Source: Colwellia sp. (lineage in GTDB: Bacteria; Pseudomonadota; Gammaproteobacteria; Enterobacterales; Alteromonadaceae). From it: DNA of 64,000 bases. This document shows positions 1-9,189 of this stretch, piece by piece. Location of the stretch: NCBI GenBank assembly GCA_013215295.1, contig JABSOZ010000018.1, positions 62,001 through 126,000 of the forward strand, read 5' to 3'. Numbering within the stretch: position 1 is the stretch's first letter; the number at the start of each line of letters is the position of its first letter. Both the position numbers and the translations under genes were made by a program. Below the pieces are notes generated by a model. That model was not told the origin of the DNA, ran no database searches, and worked only from the letters and a program-made list of their open reading frames with translations.

Positions 1-1167
1 ACCACTGATCTTACTTTTGAAATTGATAAAGTGATGGTTAAGATCACCTTCACTTGCTAATAAAAAAGTCGACGGGGTAAAAGTCTTATTAATATTATCA
101 GGCAGGGAAAGCTTAGTGACATTAGCGATTAACTTATAGGGTAAATTTGCATCAGTAACATTTACTGCCATTTCAGCGGTTAATGCTAATTCACCTTCAC
201 TTTTAATTGTTGTGACTAAATCTGATAAATTTCCATTTATTGTGACTTTTTGGTTTGAATCGTTAAGTTCCGGTAATAACTCGAAATTTTCAATTGAACT
301 AACTAAGGTTAAATCGACAATATAAGGCGTAACAAAATCTATCTTCCCTTTTAAAGACAATGTTCCCGACTTAGCAACTGTTGAGGTTAATTCTTCAATG
401 AACAGCTCTGTTTTAAACCATGATAAACGTGCAACGGTATCGTCAATCGTTATTACCTTTGTTTCAATGCCGGTAGTGTCTATTCTCTCAACATTGACCG
501 TTTTTATAGCTAAGGACTTGAATGTTAATTTTAAAGGTGAATATAGCTCAGGCATTGACGATAAAGGCCAAACTACTGGTATAGGTTTAGATGAAAAATT
601 TTGTGGTTCAGTTAAAATAATTTGTGCTTTAGCCAACAATGCACTTTGTATATTTATAGCTATATTATTGATTGAAGACTGTTTGACAGATAAAGCACTG
701 GAAAAATCTGTCAAATTGACCACTAATCCCTTACCTATTATTTGTGCGTTAGCTAAAATCAATTTTTTTAGGTCAACACTAAAAGGTAAAGTAAAACTTG
801 AGGAGTTAATCGCTTGTTCAACAAGCTCATCAGAGGATATATCTCTCGTTTCTTTCAGTTTCATTTGAAGTGAATTAATGCTAATTTCGTCAATACACAG
901 TTGGCTTTTCCAAAGGCATCGCAAATGCAGGGTTAAACGAATATTATCTGCATTTATAACCGTTACATCGTTTTCAATCGTCAATTGTTTTAACGTTAAA
1001 TTATTTAAAATCGAACCACTTTTATACTTTACTTGTATCGGTGAAAACTCATTGACAGCAAAAATTGATAACTGGGCGCCCCAAGGAGTCGAACAAAGAA
1101 TAGCGACTAAACAGAGTAATCCCGTTACGCCACTCAAAAAAAGGAAACTAGCACGTTTATAGGTCAT
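1..1167 (-). CDS. tamB: TamB, translocation and assembly module subunit (N-terminal part, cut by window edge)
   Basis: This is the N-terminal ~389 residues of TamB, the inner-membrane-anchored periplasmic partner of TamA. TamB-type proteins form a long beta-rich bridge across the periplasm and are implicated in outer-membrane protein assembly and lipid transport. The minus-strand frame is open from the ATG at 1165-1167 to the left edge. The protein begins MTYKRASFLFLSG, has one N-terminal membrane segment (about residues 6-25), and then the motif STPWGAQ followed by repetitive short beta-strand sequence, as in AsmA/TamB proteins. The ATG overlaps the tamA stop (ATGA), so the two genes are translationally coupled. 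The conserved C-terminal DUF490 domain lies outside the window. The identification rests on the tamA linkage and N-terminal architecture. Confidence 0.88.
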   Translation of the reverse strand, partial: MTYKRASFLFLSGVTGLLCLVAILCSTPWGAQLSIFAVNEFSPIQVKYKSGSILNNLTLKQLTIENDVTVINADNIRLTLHLRCLWKSQLCIDEISINSLQMKLKETRDISSDELVEQAINSSSFTLPFSVDLKKLILANAQIIGKGLVVNLTDFSSALSVKQSSINNIAINIQSALLAKAQIILTEPQNFSSKPIPVVWPLSSMPELYSPLKLTFKSLAIKTVNVERIDTTGIETKVITIDDTVARLSWFKTELFIEELTSTVAKSGTLSLKGKIDFVTPYIVDLTLVSSIENFELLPELNDSNQKVTINGNLSDLVTTIKSEGELALTAEMAVNVTDANLPYKLIANVTKLSLPDNINKTFTPSTFLLASEGDLNHHFINFKSKISG

Positions 1168-2915
1168 AGTTCAGCGCCAATACTAAAATGAATACGCCAT
1201 GAAGGGTGTTCGTCGCTTAATGAATACCCTAAAGCAAACCGGATAGGCCCAATCGGAGAAAGATAATGAATGCCTGGGCCGATTGAATAAACAGGGTCTA
1301 ATTTATCACTATCATTAACACTACCTGCATCAACAAATAATGCCCCTCGCCACTTATTTGAGAAATAATACTGATACTCCAAACTAGCGACAATCATATT
1401 TGTACCACCAATAACAATTTCATCCTCTTGGTTAATATCTTCAGAAAGAAATACGTTAGGGCCAATCGATTGATAATCAAAACCTCGAATACTTTGATCA
1501 CCACCAGCATAAAAGCGTAATGAAGGTGACAGCTCCTCTTCAGAATTATCACTAATAATCACATAACCAAGCTCTAAGCGTGAAACGATACGGTGTTTTG
1601 GAGCCAGTAATGTAATATATTTCCAACGGGCGTTGAAACGTAAAAAAGATGTTTCTGAGGATAAACCGTCATAACTACCTTCTACGTTATAATAATGTAG
1701 AAAGCCGTTACTTGGATCGAGTAACGGTCCATCGCGATCAATATCAGACCACGTAAATCCTGGAATAATATAATTTCCATCATCGTAAATACCATCAGTT
1801 TGCCACTCTTCACTCAGATATCTCAAATATGGTTGTCGTAAAATATCGTTTTTCAGATATACACGTCCCAATTTGAAAGTAAAAAACCGACTCGTCAAAT
1901 CGCCATAATCATTTTTTTCCAGCTCCGTTTGTAATTGTAAAACATCATTATTGGGGTGCGACAATGGGATACTATAAATAAAATATCCAGTCGGATTAAT
2001 GGTTGAATAAGATAATCTCGTTTCTTGACGATGTCCGTGGCGATTTATTAACGGTGTTTTCCACCCAAAAGAAAACCTTTCTTTTGTGTCTGTTGCGTAG
2101 CCTAGTCCTAAATTTAATTGATGACGCTTTGTTTTTTCCAATGAAACATCGATAGGCAAGATGTTACTCATGCTGTTTTCTATTTTAGGTCGTACAACAA
2201 CATGACTGAAATATTGTGTTTTATCGAGTTCATTTTGCAAATTTTGTATCAATTTTTGTTGATAGAAATCACCTTCTTCAAAAGGTAGCATAGGTGTTAA
2301 TACACTAGCGTTTATGGTGAACTCATTAAATTCTATTTCACCAAACTTATAACGAGGCCCGCTGTTAAAGTGAACAAGAACGTCTGCTGTACCCAAATCT
2401 TTATGTATAGCTATAGTAGAGTTAGTAAATTTCCCATCAAAATAACCTCTCTCTAACCCAAAGGAGACCAAGTCAGTTTTAAATTTTTCATAAACACCAT
2501 GATGCAATATATCACCTGTAACCATTGGAACATTTTTGATCATTTTCTTAAAATCGTCATCTCCTAAAGCTTCACCCGTAAGAGTGATACGTACTGATTT
2601 AATTTTAGTTGGCGGATTTAACAACACCTTAATTGAGAGTATCCAAACATCTTTATCTAACTTTTTGGTGATCGAATGTGTAACGACTGCACGATAATAA
2701 CCTAATGCCTTAAGGGCATTTTCAGTCTGTTTGTTGGCTGTAAAAATAAAAGACGACCTTTCAATTTCATTTGTCGGTAATGTGCCCAAATACGCATAAA
2801 TATTTTTCATTAAATGGCTGGGTAAACCTTCCGAAACTTTAACAACAAGTGTATTGGATAATGCAAAAGGAGAGATTAATACAAATAGAATTAACAAGAT
2901 AAAACGATTAAACAT
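1164..2915 (-). CDS. tamA: TamA, outer-membrane Omp85-family protein
   Basis: TamA is the outer-membrane member of the TamA-TamB complex: periplasmic POTRA domains followed by a 16-strand Omp85 barrel. From the ATG at 2913-2915 the protein is about 583 residues, the usual size. A signal peptide (MFNRFILLILFVLISPFALS) is followed by POTRA-like sequence to about residue 265 and then the barrel, with the family motifs GGDQSIRGFDYQSIG and, near the end, GPIRFALGYSL. The reading frame extends upstream to a TTG at 2972, but the ATG at 2915 directly precedes a clean signal peptide and is preferred. The gene overlaps tamB by four bases. The barrel end (WRIHFSIGAEL) fits an outer-membrane C-terminus. 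Confidence 0.93.
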   Translation of the reverse strand: MFNRFILLILFVLISPFALSNTLVVKVSEGLPSHLMKNIYAYLGTLPTNEIERSSFIFTANKQTENALKALGYYRAVVTHSITKKLDKDVWILSIKVLLNPPTKIKSVRITLTGEALGDDDFKKMIKNVPMVTGDILHHGVYEKFKTDLVSFGLERGYFDGKFTNSTIAIHKDLGTADVLVHFNSGPRYKFGEIEFNEFTINASVLTPMLPFEEGDFYQQKLIQNLQNELDKTQYFSHVVVRPKIENSMSNILPIDVSLEKTKRHQLNLGLGYATDTKERFSFGWKTPLINRHGHRQETRLSYSTINPTGYFIYSIPLSHPNNDVLQLQTELEKNDYGDLTSRFFTFKLGRVYLKNDILRQPYLRYLSEEWQTDGIYDDGNYIIPGFTWSDIDRDGPLLDPSNGFLHYYNVEGSYDGLSSETSFLRFNARWKYITLLAPKHRIVSRLELGYVIISDNSEEELSPSLRFYAGGDQSIRGFDYQSIGPNVFLSEDINQEDEIVIGGTNMIVASLEYQYYFSNKWRGALFVDAGSVNDSDKLDPVYSIGPGIHYLSPIGPIRFALGYSLSDEHPSWRIHFSIGAEL

Positions 2916-3177
2916 GATGATAAATGACCAATAAACTTTTGAAAAACAATTGAGAAAATAACAACCCCGCAAGTAGGTATTAACTTACTGAGTTTCAAGA
3001 TAATAAACGCTCACAATAACTGTTATAACCGTTAATATTCCCATTGTTGCATTTAATTGGTGTGAGGTAACCCAGATATAACCATTAATTAAATCACTAC
3101 AACTATAGCAATACATTTGAAATAAGTTTAATTAGCGTTCAAAACACTCTCGTATGTCATTTAATTTGTTATTTCGT

Positions 3178-3630
3178 CTATAAATACAGCCAATTTAAGA
3201 GAAAAGATAATGTCACCCACATCAGAATAATCAGCGAAATACCAACACGCATAAAATAAGAAAATTGATCCCCCCCGCATTCATGACCAATAAATTAGTT
3301 TTGTATGCCATCGGCGTTGCATAACTTAAGTTGGCACCAAATAGTACGGCTAAAATAAACGGCTCAGGGAAAATATTGAGTTGACTAGCAACAGAAATGG
3401 CAATAGGTGTTCCAATAACCACTGCAGCATTGTTAGAAACAATATTAGTGAGAATAGCCAATAACAACATTAATGCCGATAAAACGCCCCCCTGGTGGGA
3501 GACCATAGGATACTGCGACAAAAACCTGTGCTATATATTCAGCTCCACCTGTTGTCATCATAGCAGCCCCTAGTGCAAGAGAAGCTGCAACAATTAAAAT
3601 AACTTGCGTACTCAACGCTGACGAAGCCTC
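3178..3630 (-). pseudogene. C-terminal remnant of an SLC13/anion-permease family transporter, frameshifted
   Basis: Conceptual translation on the minus strand gives the last ~150 residues of an SLC13-type permease, including the signature regions TNIVSNNAAVVIGTP and NLSYATPMAYKTNLLVMNAGG. The upstream part (WQEASSALSTQVILIV, ending GLPPGG) is in a different frame from VLSALMLLLAILTNIV. The switch falls at a run of six G (minus strand, near 3487-3492), where one G fewer restores the frame. A second break falls at a run of seven G (3270-3276), where one more G restores the ending DQFSYFMRVGISLIILMWVT up to a TAG at 3178-3180. The N-terminal two thirds of the transporter is missing. It is a pseudogene unless both shifts are sequencing errors, and even then it is truncated. 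Confidence 0.8.
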
Positions 3631-3895
3631 CTGCCAGTCTAAACATTTTGCGCGCTAAAACCTAAACTATCGCGAATTCCCCAGATAAGAAGGCGAAAGC
3701 GGTGATGGGTACATTAATCAAATCGAGTATAGTGATCAGCAGTATGGTTATGGCAATCACACAAAAAATACGTTGTAATAAATGGATAATATTAGGATCG
3801 GTTATATTTGTTGCTAAACATTTAGTGATGAACTTTGCGGCAAGTTTCAATGAACAGTAATAACACGGGGAAAAATATAATTTTCTTTTTTAAGC
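3628..3895 (-). pseudogene. Remnant of an MscS-family mechanosensitive channel, frameshifted and truncated
   Basis: The minus-strand translation gives LLQRIFCVIAITILLITILD followed by LINVPITAFAFLSGEFAIV and, after a one-base shift, GFSAQNV. This matches the pore-lining TM3 region of MscS-like channels, where FLGGALAIGVGFGAQ-type sequence is diagnostic. An upstream piece in another frame (KKKIIFFPVLLLFIETCRKV) looks like the preceding membrane helix. The C-terminal cytoplasmic vestibule is absent: straight after the pore motif the sequence becomes the SLC13 remnant. The two fragments are therefore best explained by a deletion joining two former neighbours, followed by decay. No intact start or stop is expected. 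Confidence 0.7.
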
Positions 3896-3997
3896 TGCTT
3901 CATAGCTATATATTATCTTTGATAGGATTGTTAAAATAATGGGTATTCAATTTTAGTTTCATACTGAACTATTATGTTAATTTATTAAGCTTTATTA

Positions 3998-4903
3998 ATG
4001 ACAAATTTAAAAGAATTAAAACCAAAACTTAAACCAGATCCAGAACTTAAAAAATTAGAAAAAAAATTACGTAATCGTGTGGGCAAAGCAATCGCTGAAT
4101 ACAACATGATTGAAGAATCTGACGTCGTCATGGCCGCTCTTAGTGGCGGCAAGGATTCTTTTGTGATGTTAGATATTTTGCTCGCCTTGCAAAAAGCGGC
4201 ACCGATCAAGTTTGATATTATTGCCGTTAATTTGGATCAAAAACAACCTGGGTTTCCTGCACACATATTACCGAACTATTTTGAGTCATTAAACATCCCT
4301 TATTACATAGTTGATAAAGATACTTACTCAATTGTTAAACAAAAAGTTCCTGAAGGAAAAACTACCTGCGGATTATGTTCAAGATTAAGACGTGGAACCT
4401 TGTATTCTTTTGCAGAGTCAATTGGCGCAACAAAAATAGCACTTGGCCATCATATGGATGATATTGTTGAAACAATGTTTTTAAATATGTTCCATGGTGG
4501 AAAATTAAAGGCAATGCCGCCAAAGTTAAGATCAGATGACAAAAGAAATGTAGTCATTCGACCTCTATCTTTTTGTCGAGAAAAAGATCTAATTAAATTT
4601 TCAGAATATAAGCAGTATCCAATAATACCTTGTAATTTATGTGGCTCTCAAGAAAATTTACAGAGACAATCCATCAAAGCAATGTTTAGCGATTGGGAGA
4701 AAGTGAACCCTGATAGGATTGAAAATATATTTAATTCCATTAAAAACATTAGCCCGAGCCAATTAGCTGATACTAACCTATTTAATTTTATGAACTTACC
4801 TATTGATAGAAGTGAAGCTCGAAAAGAATACGAATTTTCTGAAGCGACTATTTCTTCAAGTAATATTGATGATTCAATGGTAATTAACGTCACCAACCTT
4901 TAA
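3998..4903 (+). CDS. ttcA: TtcA, tRNA 2-thiocytidine (C32) synthetase
   Basis: TtcA is a cytoplasmic iron-sulfur enzyme that thiolates cytidine 32 in certain tRNAs, adenylating the base through its PP-loop. The 301-residue protein has the PP-loop motif SGGKDS (residues 49-54), the two CxxC pairs that bind the cluster (CGLC at 124-127 and CNLC at 212-215) and the conserved [14 protein letters not shown] block. Length is normal for the family. The ATG at 3998 is the only sensible start, since an in-frame extension is not seen. The gene stands alone between the pseudogene area and a terminator at 4921-4959. Confidence 0.96.
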   Translation: MTNLKELKPKLKPDPELKKLEKKLRNRVGKAIAEYNMIEESDVVMAALSGGKDSFVMLDILLALQKAAPIKFDIIAVNLDQKQPGFPAHILPNYFESLNIPYYIVDKDTYSIVKQKVPEGKTTCGLCSRLRRGTLYSFAESIGATKIALGHHMDDIVETMFLNMFHGGKLKAMPPKLRSDDKRNVVIRPLSFCREKDLIKFSEYKQYPIIPCNLCGSQENLQRQSIKAMFSDWEKVNPDRIENIFNSIKNISPSQLADTNLFNFMNLPIDRSEARKEYEFSEATISSSNIDDSMVINVTNL

Positions 4904-4920
4904 GTAACATATTAATTTAT

Positions 4921-4959
4921 AAAAAAACCACCAAAAATATAAATTTCATGGTGGTTTTT
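4921..4959. terminator. Bidirectional rho-independent terminator after ttcA
   Basis: An inverted repeat with arms AAAACCACCA and TGGTGGTTTT is flanked by A and T tracts. It sits between the convergent ttcA and bax-like genes and could stop transcription from both sides. Confidence 0.85.
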
Positions 4960-5024
4960 GTAATTTTATTAAATACGAATGTGAGCAAAAATTTATCCAA
5001 ATAACCGAGGTAAAATCATCTATT

Positions 5025-5909
5025 TTAAATAGCTATAGGTTTGACCACCAGTTCATCAAAATACACTTGGTTATGACGGATCATTTCAGTTATCTCTAAC
5101 ACGTAGTCAATACCCCTAATAGAATAACGTAATAAACCCGTTGCTAATATTTGTGGAGATAATGGTTGTTCTTGTGCACGTAACTGCCCACGGATAGTTC
5201 TAAAAACACTGTAGGCATTATTCGTATTTATGTTGTGTAAATAACGCTGTACGCCATGCTCAATACTCCTAAATGCAGCAACTTCATGTTTAGCACCAGT
5301 ATCTCTGCCTCCGGGTACCATGCCACAGCCCTTTTTATAGCACCACATGCCAAAAAAATTCAATCCAACTTTAGCAAAGCGAGAGGTTCCCCAAGCTGAT
5401 TCATTCGCTGCTTGTACCAATACTAACTCAATGGGAACTACATCAATACGTAACAATAATTCATTAAGTTGTTGTAACGGAGAGTATTTATTACTTACTT
5501 TATATTTTTTAATTAAACGACTAAGCAAAAGTTGCTGTTCATCTAAAAGGTTGTCTTCTAAAAAAACAGCTTCAATCATGACAGATACTTCAGCTCTTAG
5601 TTTAAGTAAGTTTCTGTTCTCTTCCTCAACCGATGGATAAATATATTTAAAAAATTCACGTTTTTTAGTTTTAACATCTCGAATGGACGCAAAGTCAGGT
5701 ATCTTGACATTATGTAGTGGTTGTTCAATTATTTTTACTTTCACCACGGGTGCAATTTTTACAACTTTTTCAATTTTTTCAATTTTTTCAACTTTTACAG
5801 CAACTGCTGGAACAATTGTATGCTCAGGTTTCATGAATGTAAAAGGGGCAATAAGCGCGATAACGAATGCGCTGAGTATAACCAGTTTAATAAAATATTG
5901 AATTTTCAT
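5025..5909 (-). CDS. Bax-like glucosaminidase-domain protein
   Basis: This is a membrane-anchored peptidoglycan hydrolase candidate related to E. coli Bax (glucosaminidase fold, GH73-like). One N-terminal membrane segment (about residues 8-27) is followed by a Lys/Glu/Val-rich low-complexity stretch (EKIEKIEKVVKIAPVVKVK) and a linker. The C-terminal domain carries QAANESAWGTSRFA (around 156-169, probable catalytic Glu160) and VGLNFFGMWCYKKGCGMVPG, which is highly typical of Bax. The 294-residue length fits the family. It is transcribed leftwards and may follow the membrane protein at 5949-6743, 39 bases upstream. Substrate and role are inferred from the family. Confidence 0.88.
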   Translation of the reverse strand: MKIQYFIKLVILSAFVIALIAPFTFMKPEHTIVPAVAVKVEKIEKIEKVVKIAPVVKVKIIEQPLHNVKIPDFASIRDVKTKKREFFKYIYPSVEEENRNLLKLRAEVSVMIEAVFLEDNLLDEQQLLLSRLIKKYKVSNKYSPLQQLNELLLRIDVVPIELVLVQAANESAWGTSRFAKVGLNFFGMWCYKKGCGMVPGGRDTGAKHEVAAFRSIEHGVQRYLHNINTNNAYSVFRTIRGQLRAQEQPLSPQILATGLLRYSIRGIDYVLEITEMIRHNQVYFDELVVKPIAI

Positions 5910-5948
5910 AATGTCCTTTTAATGACAACAATGTCTTTTTACCAAGAC

Positions 5949-6743
5949 TTAAGCTGAAAATGTATCATTCGTTTGGTTCGGTGTTGCATCAGTACTTGAA
6001 GCAGACAACTGCATGCCAAAAATTTCTCGATATAAAATACCTTTTACATTATAAAACAACGGCGCTATAAACGTTAATGCGACTAAAAAGATCATAACAC
6101 CAATGACAGATAACTGAGTTTGAGCAAGAATGACTAATGGTAGTAATGACACAAATAAAGCGATAAGAAGCAACGCATATATAGAAACCAACTTAAACCA
6201 TTGAAAACGTGTAACTTTCAAGCTTATAATTATGGCTTTCAAAGGGGATAGGTTCTTTTCAACTACTAAAGGTAAAGCCAGCGAGAAAGCCGCTGATAAG
6301 TAAATACCTGGCAAGATGAATAAACTCATTCCTATAGAGATAATTACTGATGTTAACAAAGCACAAACAGCAACCCAACTTCCTCTTTTTAGATAAGAAA
6401 AAATCATTTTACTGTTCGTTTTTAATCCTACAGCATGAAAAACACCCATCATTTCTACGCCCACTAAAAGTGGAGAAATAATCAACACTACGACAATATT
6501 CAATAGTGTGGATGATTGCGGGTCTTTAATCACCTCTTCAATTCCCCCCATATAACCACTGATTACAATGGAAACAATAACGGCAAAAACGAGGGTAAAA
6601 AGTAAGCCTAAATTAATCGCAATACGAGAGCCAAGTGTTAATTGCCATGCCTCTTTTAATACCGAGGAAACATCTATGGTATATTGACCTTGTAAAGATT
6701 GTTCTATGCTACCACCAACTTGTACTATTTTTTGTTCATCCAC
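5949..6743 (-). CDS. Multi-pass inner-membrane protein of unknown function
   Basis: The 264-residue protein has about six hydrophobic segments: 38-60, 80-103, 124-150, 152-168, 184-211 and 213-234. A polar N-terminus (MDEQKIVQVGGSIEQ) and a Ser/Thr-rich polar C-terminus flank them. The start is GTG (6741-6743). No catalytic motif is visible. The overall look resembles small YciC/DUF-type membrane proteins, but I do not recognise the family with certainty. It lies 39 bases upstream of the bax-like gene and probably shares its transcript. Confidence 0.75.
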   Translation of the reverse strand: MDEQKIVQVGGSIEQSLQGQYTIDVSSVLKEAWQLTLGSRIAINLGLLFTLVFAVIVSIVISGYMGGIEEVIKDPQSSTLLNIVVVLIISPLLVGVEMMGVFHAVGLKTNSKMIFSYLKRGSWVAVCALLTSVIISIGMSLFILPGIYLSAAFSLALPLVVEKNLSPLKAIIISLKVTRFQWFKLVSIYALLLIALFVSLLPLVILAQTQLSVIGVMIFLVALTFIAPLFYNVKGILYREIFGMQLSASSTDATPNQTNDTFSA

Positions 6744-6834
6744 GAAAATGACTACCCTTCAATAATTTTTAATATTATAGCAAGTTGCTCTCACATTGGA
6801 AAATAGCTTGAATTACAAACAGAATATAAATGTT

Positions 6835-7398
6835 CTATTGATGTAATTCATCGATCCTCTGCAGAACATTTCTGAAATAATTTGCACCTTTTTCTTCTGC
6901 TAAGGCGATATTATTTTCAGGAATTTGTTCTGGATTTTTATAAACAGACAGTACTTTTTCCATACTCGCTTCACGAATTAGATGAAGGGTTGGTAATGGA
7001 GAACGATTTGTATAGTTAGAAGCCGCTTCAAACGATTCACCTTCAAAGTAATAATCAGGATGAAAACTCGCGAGTTGAAATATGCCTTCATAGCCTTGTG
7101 TTATAAGTAAATCATTTGAATAATCAAGTAAATCTAAATAACTTTCGAAACTTTTAAAACCGTTATTGAAAATCAATAATGTCGTTTCAATATTAGGTTC
7201 TTCTACGAGTTTTTCACATTGTTTGGCCAATTTTTCTAGGGCAGGTACAATTTTTTTTTCATTACAAAGCTCATAATGAATAGTATTATTTACAAATTCT
7301 TTTTTGGCAAAAGGACAAAAATTTAGACCTATAATTATTTCTTCTACCCATTGCTGAGTTTTTAAAATATCAGGATCGAACACGTGTTTATCAGTCAT
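6835..7398 (-). CDS. DUF1415 family protein
   Basis: This 187-residue soluble protein has the DUF1415 hallmarks: TQQWVEEIIIGLNFCPFAKK near the N-terminus, then FQLASFHPDYYFEG and NRSPLPTLHLIREASMEK in the second half. The family is widespread in proteobacteria and has no established function. ATG at 7396-7398. Monocistronic as far as can be seen, with 91 bases separating it from the membrane-protein gene downstream. Confidence 0.88.
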   Translation of the reverse strand: MTDKHVFDPDILKTQQWVEEIIIGLNFCPFAKKEFVNNTIHYELCNEKKIVPALEKLAKQCEKLVEEPNIETTLLIFNNGFKSFESYLDLLDYSNDLLITQGYEGIFQLASFHPDYYFEGESFEAASNYTNRSPLPTLHLIREASMEKVLSVYKNPEQIPENNIALAEEKGANYFRNVLQRIDELHQ

Positions 7399-7624
7399 TT
7401 CAAGTTAAATACTTTTGGTTATTTTAAATTTTGTAATCATGTCGTTATCTTAACATAAGAATATTTTCAAAATCAGTAGGCATAACATCACCAACACTGA
7501 TATTGTCCACTCCTAAACGACAATAGATTTTGTACACATTTTTTTAATATCCGTATATATTTTAAAATTAATTAACGTTAACTTTCATCCGTACTTGTAA
7601 AATATAAACATGAGGGCTTAAGCG

Positions 7625-8068
7625 ATGACAACATATCATAAATCCGCCGCTGTAATTTCTACTCTAAACCAAGAACAATATCGTGTAACACAAGAGAATG
7701 GCACAGAACGACCAGGCAGTGGTGAACACCTCAATAATACTTTACCGGGCATTTATGTCGACATCGTTTCAGGTGAACCGCTATTTGCTTCATCAGATAA
7801 ATTTGACTCTGGCTGTGGTTGGCCAAGCTTCAGCAAACCAATAGAGTCGAAGAATGTACATGAAATTAAAGACAACACCCACGGAATGATCAGAACTGAA
7901 GTACGCTCAGGTCATGGTGACAGTCATTTAGGCCATGTATTTGACGATGGTCCAACAAATGAAGGCGGTTTACGATACTGTATTAATTCGGCGTCACTTC
8001 GTTTTATTCCTATTGATGAGATGGTAACCAATGGTTATGGTGATTTCGTTGCTCAAGTAGAGATTTGA
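7625..8068 (+). CDS. msrB: Methionine-R-sulfoxide reductase MsrB
   Basis: MsrB reduces the R epimer of methionine sulfoxide in oxidised proteins. The 147-residue protein has the family blocks [36 protein letters not shown] and the active-site motif RYCINSASL (catalytic Cys119). The two CxxC pairs that bind zinc in many MsrB proteins are absent, so this is the zinc-less type. Translation of msrA begins five bases after the stop, so the two are one operon. Confidence 0.95.
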   Translation: MTTYHKSAAVISTLNQEQYRVTQENGTERPGSGEHLNNTLPGIYVDIVSGEPLFASSDKFDSGCGWPSFSKPIESKNVHEIKDNTHGMIRTEVRSGHGDSHLGHVFDDGPTNEGGLRYCINSASLRFIPIDEMVTNGYGDFVAQVEI

Positions 8069-8073
8069 TAAAA

Positions 8074-8574
8074 ATGACCGTAGAACGAGCTATTTTAGCA
8101 GGTGGTTGCTTTTGGGGGATGCAAGACCTAATACGTAAACTTCCAGGCATCTTGTCAACCCGTGTAGGTTATACCGGTGGTGAGATTATGAATGCTACAC
8201 ATTATAATTATGGCAACCATGCAGAAGGTATCGAAATATTATTCAATGCTGATGTAGTAAGTTTCCGAGATATTCTTGAATTTTTCTTTCAGATACATGA
8301 CCCAACAACTAAGTTTCAACAAGGAAACGACCGAGGTTCTTTATACCGTTCTGCAATATATTATTGTTCAGCAGAACAAAATTCTGTTGCGTTACAAACT
8401 ATCGTCGATGTTAATGCGTCTGGTTCATGGCCAGGACCTGTTGTTACAGAATTGGCTCCGGCAGGTGAGTTTTGGGAAGCTGAAATTGAACATCAAGATT
8501 ATCTACAAAGAATTCCGTATGGTTATACTTGCCACTTCCCTAGAAGTCATTGGGTTTTACAGGCTGTGAAATAA
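8074..8574 (+). CDS. msrA: Peptide methionine-S-sulfoxide reductase MsrA
   Basis: MsrA reduces the S epimer of methionine sulfoxide and complements MsrB encoded just upstream. The protein begins [15 protein letters not shown], which places the catalytic Cys at residue 12, and continues with [15 protein letters not shown] and FFQIHDPTT, all conserved in MsrA. The frame opens at a TTG at 8065 inside msrB, but the ATG at 8074 gives the standard N-terminus. Length (166 residues) is on the short side but normal for this subgroup. Confidence 0.95.
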   Translation: MTVERAILAGGCFWGMQDLIRKLPGILSTRVGYTGGEIMNATHYNYGNHAEGIEILFNADVVSFRDILEFFFQIHDPTTKFQQGNDRGSLYRSAIYYCSAEQNSVALQTIVDVNASGSWPGPVVTELAPAGEFWEAEIEHQDYLQRIPYGYTCHFPRSHWVLQAVK

Positions 8575-8589
8575 ATGATTGAGAAAACG

Positions 8590-8626
8590 GAAATACTTAA
8601 CGTTATTGGCCTTAAGTATTTCTTCT
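8590..8626. terminator. Bidirectional terminator between msrA and GNAT gene
   Basis: An 11-bp perfect inverted repeat (GAAATACTTAA and TTAAGTATTTC, with an 11-base loop) is followed by a T-rich stretch. It separates two convergent genes. Confidence 0.7.
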
Positions 8627-8654
8627 GACAAATCCGGTTATGATTAACCGAGTC

Positions 8655-9086
8655 TTATAACTTCATGTGTAATATTGGGAATGGTTTGCCCATATCATCA
8701 AGTGGTGAACGTGAAATAACTTTGAAACCCATATATTCATAGAAACCTACGGCTAAAGGGTTTTGTTCATTAACATCGACACTATTGGCTTTTAAATGAT
8801 CAATTGCATACTGCAATAAAATTTTTCCTACCCCTTCCCCTCTAAACCTATCTAAGACAAATAACATTTCTACTTTAAGATCATGAGTACCCAGGAAACC
8901 TATAATAAAACCTGTTTTGTCTTTAATGCATTTTAGGGTGACAGCAGGAAAACCCTGCTCAATGATTATCGGTTTAAAAAACTCAATATCTTCTTCTGTT
9001 ATGAAGTCATGAGTAGCTCGGACTGAATTTTCCCAAACATCTAACATTTCTGCATAATATTCAGGAAGCACATTTTCTACAATCAT
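8655..9086 (-). CDS. GNAT-family N-acetyltransferase
   Basis: A 143-residue Gcn5-related acetyltransferase. The acetyl-CoA-binding motif A is visible as MLFVLDRFRGEGVGKILLQYA (R/Q-x-x-G-x-G/A form), followed by VDVNEQNPLAVGFYEYMGFKV, which is the typical motif B. The frame begins at a TTG (9101), but the ATG at 9084-9086, with AGAG upstream, is a better start. It resembles the YjaB/YiaC group of small acetyltransferases. Substrate unknown. Confidence 0.88.
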   Translation of the reverse strand: MIVENVLPEYYAEMLDVWENSVRATHDFITEEDIEFFKPIIIEQGFPAVTLKCIKDKTGFIIGFLGTHDLKVEMLFVLDRFRGEGVGKILLQYAIDHLKANSVDVNEQNPLAVGFYEYMGFKVISRSPLDDMGKPFPILHMKL

Positions 9087-9189
9087 AATATTCTCTTTCA
9101 ATAAATTAATTATGTTTCATTGCGCAGCCGCTTGTTATTATATTATTGAATAAAGTACTTTAAGTAAATTTATTATATGTGTGTATTTG

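Noticed and set aside
398-1162. Two plus-strand open frames near the left edge
   Set aside because: They lie opposite the tamB frame, which is open throughout and has a start overlapping tamA, so they are antisense shadows.
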